From Fibrobacter sp. (GTDB lineage Bacteria > Fibrobacterota > Fibrobacteria > Fibrobacterales > Fibrobacteraceae), in the NCBI GenBank assembly GCA_016295375.1, contig JAEDLI010000086.1, positions 1-10,312 of the forward strand: 10,312 bases of DNA, in the 5' to 3' direction. Each line of letters opens with the position of its first letter. Positions within the stretch are counted from its first letter, which is position 1. The position numbers and the translations under genes are program-made. The notes beneath the pieces were generated by a model, which was not told the origin of the DNA, made no database searches, and saw only the letters and a program-made list of their open reading frames with translations. Shown here piece after piece: positions 5,976 to 10,312 of this stretch.

Positions 5976-7622
5976 ATGCCCTCCTGTTCTGTCATCATCG
6001 TTGCCTACAATTCCTGCGACTTTTTGCCGGCATGCTTGAAGTCGGTGCGTGATGCGTGTGAAGGAGTGGACTCGCAGATTATTGTTTTGGACAATGGGTC
6101 CTCGGAGCCCATTCTTCCCGAAATCAAAAAATTTTTTCCGGAAGTCCTTTGGATTGATTCCAAGGAAAACTTGGGCTTTGGAAAGGGCTGTAACCTCGCC
6201 GAAAAACAGGCGACCAAGCCGTACTTGTTCTTTATCAATCCTGACACGATTATCTCGAAGAACGCCTTTCACGAAATGCTTCAGTTTATGGAAGAGCATC
6301 CGGATGCAGGAACTGTCGGTTGCCGCATCTTGAACGAGGATGGTTCGCTTCAGTGGGCCTGCCGCCGTTCGTTCCCGACGATAGTCTCTGCGGTTTCAAA
6401 GACGATCGGCCTTGCCGCTCTCTTCCCGAAGAACAAGACCCTTGCAAGCTATAACATGACGTACGCTGACCCGGACGAGGTGACTGAGGTCGATGCCATC
6501 AGTGGGTCGTTCTTCTGCATGCCCCGTGACCTATACGAAAAGCTGGGCGGTTTCGACGAAGACTTTTTCATGTACGGTGAGGATTTGGACCTGTGTTTCA
6601 GGGCGAAGGTTGCCGGTCGCAAGAACTACTACACGCCTTCGACGAATATTCTGCATTTCAAGGGTCAGAGCTGTCGTACCCGCCGCTGGGATTCCTACCT
6701 GGACTTCTACAAGGCGATGCTTATCTTTGTTAAAAAGCACAAGGACCTTTACTTTGTCCCGAATTTCCTCGTGTCGTTCGGTATCATGTTCGCTGCATTC
6801 GTGGGCATGTTTTCCCGCCTGATTCCCAAGTTCTGGAAGATGTTCCTGGATTTGGGCGTGATTGCTGTATGGACTCTTGTATTTTTGCCCGGTTTGGGAA
6901 ACGACGGATGCATTTTTACATCCATTAAGGAATCCATAGGGGTAATAACGAAATTTGAAGACTGGTGGCTTGTCGGCTTGGTCGCCATTGTTAATATGGT
7001 CTTTCTTATTTTCCGTGGGGAATACACAGAATCCAGCCTCAAGGGCGAAAAATTCTTACGGTACCTTGTGCCACTGAATCTTCTTGCTGTTGTGGGGTAT
7101 GAGGTATTCCGTTACTTTACCCAATTTTCTTATGACCCGGGAGACAGGTCTACAATCTATCCCAGTATTGGGTGGTGCGTTTATGCCGTCTGTTCCAGCC
7201 TCTTTATCCCGCTTGCACTCCTTGCCTGGCGCCGCATCGCGTTTTGGACAAATTATTTCTACCGTATTTTTGCGAAAAAGCGCCACCGCTCCATTCTGCT
7301 CGGCGGTCGCGAGGATTCCCTGAACAACTGGTTCGACAGCTACAACGTGATTCCCGGCATCGAGATTCTCGGTTGCGTGAGCGGGGAACCCGAAAAGCTA
7401 TCCGAAGAGAACCGCAAGCACCTGCTCGGGCCTCTTTCCGACATGGAATCCATCTGCAACCGCACGGGTTGTCGCGAGCTCTTGGTAGTGTCCAATTTCT
7501 CGGGTTACCGCGAGGATTTTGACATCAATTGGCTCGACAAGCTCGGCTTGAGGGTCTATTTGCTTATCGGAAACGGCAAAAACGGCAATTTTGCCTTAAT
7601 AAACCTTAAATATTTGCAATAA
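5976..7622 (+). CDS. GT2 glycosyltransferase fused to membrane segments and a CoA_binding_3-like Rossmann domain
   Basis: The first about 260 residues are a GT2 domain of the WbbL/rhamnosyltransferase type. They contain VIIVAYN (6-12), LDNGSS (38-43), FGKGCN (68-73), FFINPDT (85-91, metal site) and MYGEDLDLCFRA beginning at 199, with E202/D203 as likely catalytic-loop acids. Such enzymes extend O-antigen, capsule or other surface glycans. About five hydrophobic helices follow (roughly 268-288, 290-310, 332-348, 365-385, 402-427). The last about 110 residues (438-548) have a SILLGGRED turn, then IEILGCVSGE, LLGPLSDME and ELLVVSN. This order resembles the CoA_binding_3 domain of WcaJ/WbaP phosphoglycosyltransferases, but no catalytic sugar-transferase domain follows. 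The segment around 6880-7100 looks AT-richer, with codons such as ATA, perhaps marking the fusion joint. Start is a weakly preceded ATG placed right before the first GT2 strand, as usual. Confidence 0.85.
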   Translation: MPSCSVIIVAYNSCDFLPACLKSVRDACEGVDSQIIVLDNGSSEPILPEIKKFFPEVLWIDSKENLGFGKGCNLAEKQATKPYLFFINPDTIISKNAFHEMLQFMEEHPDAGTVGCRILNEDGSLQWACRRSFPTIVSAVSKTIGLAALFPKNKTLASYNMTYADPDEVTEVDAISGSFFCMPRDLYEKLGGFDEDFFMYGEDLDLCFRAKVAGRKNYYTPSTNILHFKGQSCRTRRWDSYLDFYKAMLIFVKKHKDLYFVPNFLVSFGIMFAAFVGMFSRLIPKFWKMFLDLGVIAVWTLVFLPGLGNDGCIFTSIKESIGVITKFEDWWLVGLVAIVNMVFLIFRGEYTESSLKGEKFLRYLVPLNLLAVVGYEVFRYFTQFSYDPGDRSTIYPSIGWCVYAVCSSLFIPLALLAWRRIAFWTNYFYRIFAKKRHRSILLGGREDSLNNWFDSYNVIPGIEILGCVSGEPEKLSEENRKHLLGPLSDMESICNRTGCRELLVVSNFSGYREDFDINWLDKLGLRVYLLIGNGKNGNFALINLKYLQ

Positions 7623-7699
7623 TTACAGTTTCTTTTTTTCGTTTTTGCCAAAATAGAGTTATTTTTACTCTTGTGTAAGTTGTTGATTTTTAAGGTGTT
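7623..7699 (+). other. T-rich gap upstream of the Trm112-like gene; possible promoter region
   Basis: This 77-base gap has T-runs at about 7632-7646 and a small hairpin, AGAGT (7655-7659) with ACTCT (7667-7671) around a 7-base loop. AAGG at 7692-7695 is a good ribosome binding site for the ATG at 7700. The AT-richness fits a promoter for the downstream pair of genes, but I could not find a convincing -35/-10 pair, and the hairpin lacks a following T-run. Confidence 0.3.
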
Positions 7700-7960
7700 A
7701 TGTTCGATCAGTCCCTTTTAGATATTCTATGTTGCCCCGAAACTAGGGGTAAACTCAAAATGGCGGATGAAAGTACCCTTTCTACGCTGAATAGTGCCAT
7801 TGCTGCCGGTACGATAAAGAACATTGGTGGTGAGAAAGTGGCCGAAATTTTGGATGAGGCCCTGGTCACAATGGACGGGAAACGGGTATACCCCATCCGT
7901 GAAGGAATTCCTGTTCTGTTGGCTGACGAAGCGATTTTGCTCTCATTGGAGGAAAAATGA
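7700..7960 (+). CDS. Trm112 family (YcaR/UPF0434-like) small protein
   Basis: The 86-residue protein matches the Trm112 family: LLDILCCPETRGKL at 6-19 and YPIREGIPVLLADEA near the C-terminus, the two hallmarks. Eukaryotic and archaeal Trm112 is a small zinc-binding activator of RNA and protein methyltransferases; bacterial members such as YcaR are poorly characterised. Compared with the about 60-residue YcaR, this protein has roughly 25 extra residues in the middle (TLNSAIAAGTIKN and following), a variant I believe occurs in other bacteria. The second cysteine of the usual CPxC is replaced by threonine and the later cysteine is absent. Only C11-C12 remain, so zinc binding is doubtful. The ribosome binding site is AAGG at 7692-7695. 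The stop overlaps the start of the next gene (ATGA), implying translational coupling. Confidence 0.85.
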   Translation: MFDQSLLDILCCPETRGKLKMADESTLSTLNSAIAAGTIKNIGGEKVAEILDEALVTMDGKRVYPIREGIPVLLADEAILLSLEEK

Positions 7961-10312
7961 CGGTAACGCTGGAATCTTTGAGAAAGTCCATCGGTAAGAA
8001 GAAGGTGAACACCCAGGCCTTTGCCTGGCTTGCCGATTTTGAGAGGCAGTCTGGTGATCTAGAAACCTCCTTGGAGCGCATCGATGGTGGACTTACCCTA
8101 TATCCGGGGGATTTGGCTGCACGTCTTGTCCGCACTAAAATTCTTTTTGAAAAAGAGGATTACGAAGGTTGTATTGAAGAATGTGCCAAGGTCCTCAAGA
8201 TGGACCCCTTCTGCTTATCTGCTCAGAAACGTATGGGCGATGCCTACGATAAACTGGAGAAGGTCAGCGAGCGTAACCAGTGTTACCGCAAGGTTCACGA
8301 CATGGACCCCTTGGATCAGTTCTGGAAAGACGAGTACGATGTCGTAGCTGCTGCGACCGCCGCAGCAGCAGGCGCAGAATTGGGCGAGATGGACCTGTCC
8401 ATGCCCGGACTGGAAACGGTGGATGCCGGTTCGTCTACGGAATTCTCTATGGGAGACGATGCTCCATTCTTGGAAAAATCCCCGGAAGATGCTGGAGTGC
8501 CTGAAGAAAAGGGTCCCAAGTTTGGTAGTGGATTCGAATTCGTGAACCAGGAGCCGGCGGAGGAGACATCGGGTTCTGTAGATGCGTCTGCTCCGGAAAC
8601 AACGGCTTTTGAATCCCTGGCAGCAGAAGCTAGCAATGCAGATGATCCCTTTGCCGCTCTGTCCGCCTTGATTCCCGACTCCGATGCCGGTGACGAGGCC
8701 GCCATGGATAGCCTGCAGGCGTCTCTGGATTCCGCTATGGAATCCATCAACGCCGATGAACCGTCGGCTCCGGAGGTGTTCCCTGCCGACGATGACATTT
8801 CTGGTGGCGACGTGAATTCCGCCATGTCCAACTTCTTTGGAGTGGATGACGACCTGGAACCCGAAGAACCGGCTGCTCCTGCGTCTCCGTTCTCCAATCT
8901 GAACCTTTCGGCGGGTATCGACGACGAACCTGCGGCAGCGGAAAACGCAAATAAGGTGTTCAGCACTCCAGCTCCCGAAGATAAACCTCAGAGCGTGGAT
9001 GATGCTTTCGGCTCTATCTTTGGCGAAGACGAACTGCCCGAAGAACCTACTGCGACCGCAGCCCCTGTTGCAGATAAGCCCCAAAGCATTGATGATGCTT
9101 TTGGCGATATCTTTGGTGAAGATGAATTACCCGAAGAACCGGCGGCGTTCCAGAAGTCAGCTGAAGTGGAGCCCCCTGCCGAAGTTGAACCGGCCGTGGC
9201 AGAGTCGGCCCCTGCAGCTCCTGCAGCAGATAAACCCCAGAGCATTGACGATGCCTTCGGCGATATCTTTGGCGAAGACGAACTGCCCGAAGAACCCGCC
9301 GCGTTCCAGAAGTCTGTGGACGAATCGATGAACCTGACGGGAGAAGTTCCTGCAGCGGCTGAAACGGTTGAACCTGCTGCAGACGAGCTGTCGCTTGCAG
9401 GTGATGACTCGTTGAATCTTGACGATACTCCTGTAGACGCAGGTGACTGGTCCCCGTTCCAGAAATCTGCGGATACTGCGATTGAAGAAACGCCTGTTGA
9501 AGAGGCTCCTGCATCTGGAGATTCCCTGTTCGAAAAGTCTGCGGAGACAGAACCGGCCAAGGAAGAATCCTCTGACAGTGTTGGCGGTGCCTTTGATTCT
9601 CTCTTCGGTGCCGACGAAGACTTGCCCGAAGAGTCGTCTGGCCTTTTCCAGAAGTCTGCTGAAACTTCGGCCCCTTCGATTGATTCGACCGAGCCTGCAG
9701 CCGAAACCTTGCCCGAAGAACCGGCCGTAGAGGAATCTCCGGTTGAACTGGCTGCGGAACCTGCTGCCGAAGAAATCAAAGAAGTGGAAAGCAGCGTAGA
9801 CAATGCGTTCAGTTCCATCTTCGGAAACGACGACGACCTGCCGCAAGAAGACCTTGCCATCGGAAGCGAAACGGAAGTTGCAGAGGATTTGCCTGCAGCA
9901 GAACCGGTCGCAGAAGTACCTGCCGAAGAGCCTGCCGTTGAACCCGCCACTAGTGCAGAATCGTTCTCTCAAAATGCAAGCGATTTCGAGAAGGAGATGG
10001 GCGGTGCCTTCGATAGCCTGTTCGGTAGCGAAGAAGAAAGTACCGGTGCGGCTGTCGAAGAAAAGAACATCTCGACAGAATCCCTGGAAGAAGGTCTGGA
10101 CAAATCCTTTGGTAATTTGTTCGGAGAAAGCGACGACATAGCGGCTGATGATTCTGTTGAAGAAAAGCCTGCCGCGCCTCAGGTCGAAGCTGCCACTCCG
10201 AAAACGGATTTCGACAATTTGGAATCTGAAGTTTCGGGCGCCTTCAAGGGTCTTTTTGAAAGCGATGACGATGACCTTCCGGTTGAAAAGCCTTCGAACA
10301 AGGGCGTTGACT
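7957..10312 (+). CDS. TPR protein with long acidic repeat-bearing disordered tail (partial, runs off the window)
   Basis: An open frame begins at the ATG overlapping the Trm112-like stop and continues without a stop for 785 codons to the window edge. Residues about 18-119 form three TPR-like helical pairs, with the tell-tale YPGDLAARL, MDPFCLSAQ and MDPLDQF turns between them; such domains bind partner proteins. From about 135 on, the sequence is Ala/Glu/Pro/Asp/Ser-rich, strongly acidic and probably disordered. No signal peptide or membrane segment is visible, so a cytoplasmic location is likely. Nine copies of an AFxxΦFGxDDxLPEE-like motif start near residues 285, 343, 374, 426, 541, 612, 680, 712 and 758. 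FQKS/FEKS motifs occur with F at 171, 398, 450, 501, 525 and 564. I do not recognise the protein. A scaffold or multivalent docking role is inference only. Confidence 0.85.
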   Translation, partial: MTVTLESLRKSIGKKKVNTQAFAWLADFERQSGDLETSLERIDGGLTLYPGDLAARLVRTKILFEKEDYEGCIEECAKVLKMDPFCLSAQKRMGDAYDKLEKVSERNQCYRKVHDMDPLDQFWKDEYDVVAAATAAAAGAELGEMDLSMPGLETVDAGSSTEFSMGDDAPFLEKSPEDAGVPEEKGPKFGSGFEFVNQEPAEETSGSVDASAPETTAFESLAAEASNADDPFAALSALIPDSDAGDEAAMDSLQASLDSAMESINADEPSAPEVFPADDDISGGDVNSAMSNFFGVDDDLEPEEPAAPASPFSNLNLSAGIDDEPAAAENANKVFSTPAPEDKPQSVDDAFGSIFGEDELPEEPTATAAPVADKPQSIDDAFGDIFGEDELPEEPAAFQKSAEVEPPAEVEPAVAESAPAAPAADKPQSIDDAFGDIFGEDELPEEPAAFQKSVDESMNLTGEVPAAAETVEPAADELSLAGDDSLNLDDTPVDAGDWSPFQKSADTAIEETPVEEAPASGDSLFEKSAETEPAKEESSDSVGGAFDSLFGADEDLPEESSGLFQKSAETSAPSIDSTEPAAETLPEEPAVEESPVELAAEPAAEEIKEVESSVDNAFSSIFGNDDDLPQEDLAIGSETEVAEDLPAAEPVAEVPAEEPAVEPATSAESFSQNASDFEKEMGGAFDSLFGSEEESTGAAVEEKNISTESLEEGLDKSFGNLFGESDDIAADDSVEEKPAAPQVEAATPKTDFDNLESEVSGAFKGLFESDDDDLPVEKPSNKGVD
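8809..10293 (+). repeat. Nine protein-level repeats of an AFxxΦFGxDDxLPEE motif
   Basis: Copies lie at 8809-8871, 8983-9048, 9076-9141, 9232-9297, 9577-9636, 9790-9852, 9994-10041, 10090-10140 and 10228-10293. The core is a hydrophobic residue, two variable residues, Ala-Phe (or Ser-Phe, Ala-Met), two residues, Ile/Leu/Phe-Phe-Gly, then an acidic run ending Leu-Pro-Glu-Glu. Copies two to four share DDAFGxIFGEDELPEEP. At DNA level the third and fourth copies differ mainly at third codon positions, which suggests that the peptide, not the DNA, is conserved. Spacing is irregular (31 to 115 residues), unlike a folded tandem repeat. Confidence 0.9.

Noticed and set aside
7584..7595. Small palindrome GGCAATTTTGCC near the end of the GT2 fusion gene as a terminator.
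   Set aside because: The stem is 5 bases with a 2-base loop, lies inside the coding sequence and has no T-run directly after it.
7655..7671. Hairpin AGAGT/ACTCT as a terminator of the upstream gene.
   Set aside because: The stem is only 5 bases and the following bases are not a T-run; the T-runs lie before it.
8988..9972. Long Ser/Ala/Gly-rich and Arg/Phe-rich minus-strand frames.
   Set aside because: They mirror the acidic repeats of the + strand TPR protein (GAA/GCC/TCT-rich codons read backwards) and their apparent repeats are inherited from it.

Overview
The window reads as ordinary chromosomal DNA of a Gram-negative-type bacterium of moderate GC. My best guess is the FCB group, probably Fibrobacterota (Fibrobacter or a relative). 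This rests on the DUF2723 membrane protein, the mix of lipid-linked-sugar glycosyltransferases, and the unusual intergenic DNA built from iterated 7-base units. It is an inference from gene content, not a proven assignment. Every gene lies on the + strand. No tRNA, rRNA, IS element or CRISPR array was found, and no gene-free gap exceeds about 110 bases.

Region 1 (1-1121) holds riboflavin and housekeeping genes: the last codons of a RibBA/GTP cyclohydrolase II-type gene, ribH (lumazine synthase) and nusB (antitermination factor). ribH and nusB are separated by about 107 bases containing an inverted pair of heptad arrays.

Region 2 (1114-5874) is a tightly packed membrane glycosylation module. 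A 1025-residue DUF2723 protein (GT-C-like, same family as human TMEM260) overlaps the end of nusB and is followed by two GT2 enzymes. One is a GtrB-like polyprenyl-phosphate glycosyltransferase with two C-terminal membrane segments; the other is a soluble Dpm1-like polyprenyl-phosphate-mannose synthase. Together they could make lipid-phosphate sugars and transfer them to protein or another envelope acceptor.

Region 3 (5875-7622) begins with a second inverted heptad array of different sequence but the same architecture. It is followed by a 548-residue fusion: a WbbL/rhamnosyltransferase-like GT2 domain, about five membrane segments, and a C-terminal Rossmann-like domain resembling the CoA_binding_3 part of WcaJ/WbaP-type phosphoglycosyltransferases, without their catalytic domain.

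Region 4 (7623-10312) encodes a Trm112-like small protein overlapping by ATGA a long gene that runs off the window. That gene encodes three N-terminal TPR repeats, then more than 600 residues of acidic Ala/Pro/Glu-rich, probably disordered sequence. This tail carries nine copies of an AFxxΦFGxDDxLPEE motif interleaved with copies of a second, FQKS, motif. The two heptad hairpin arrays and this repeat-bearing TPR protein are the least ordinary parts of the window.
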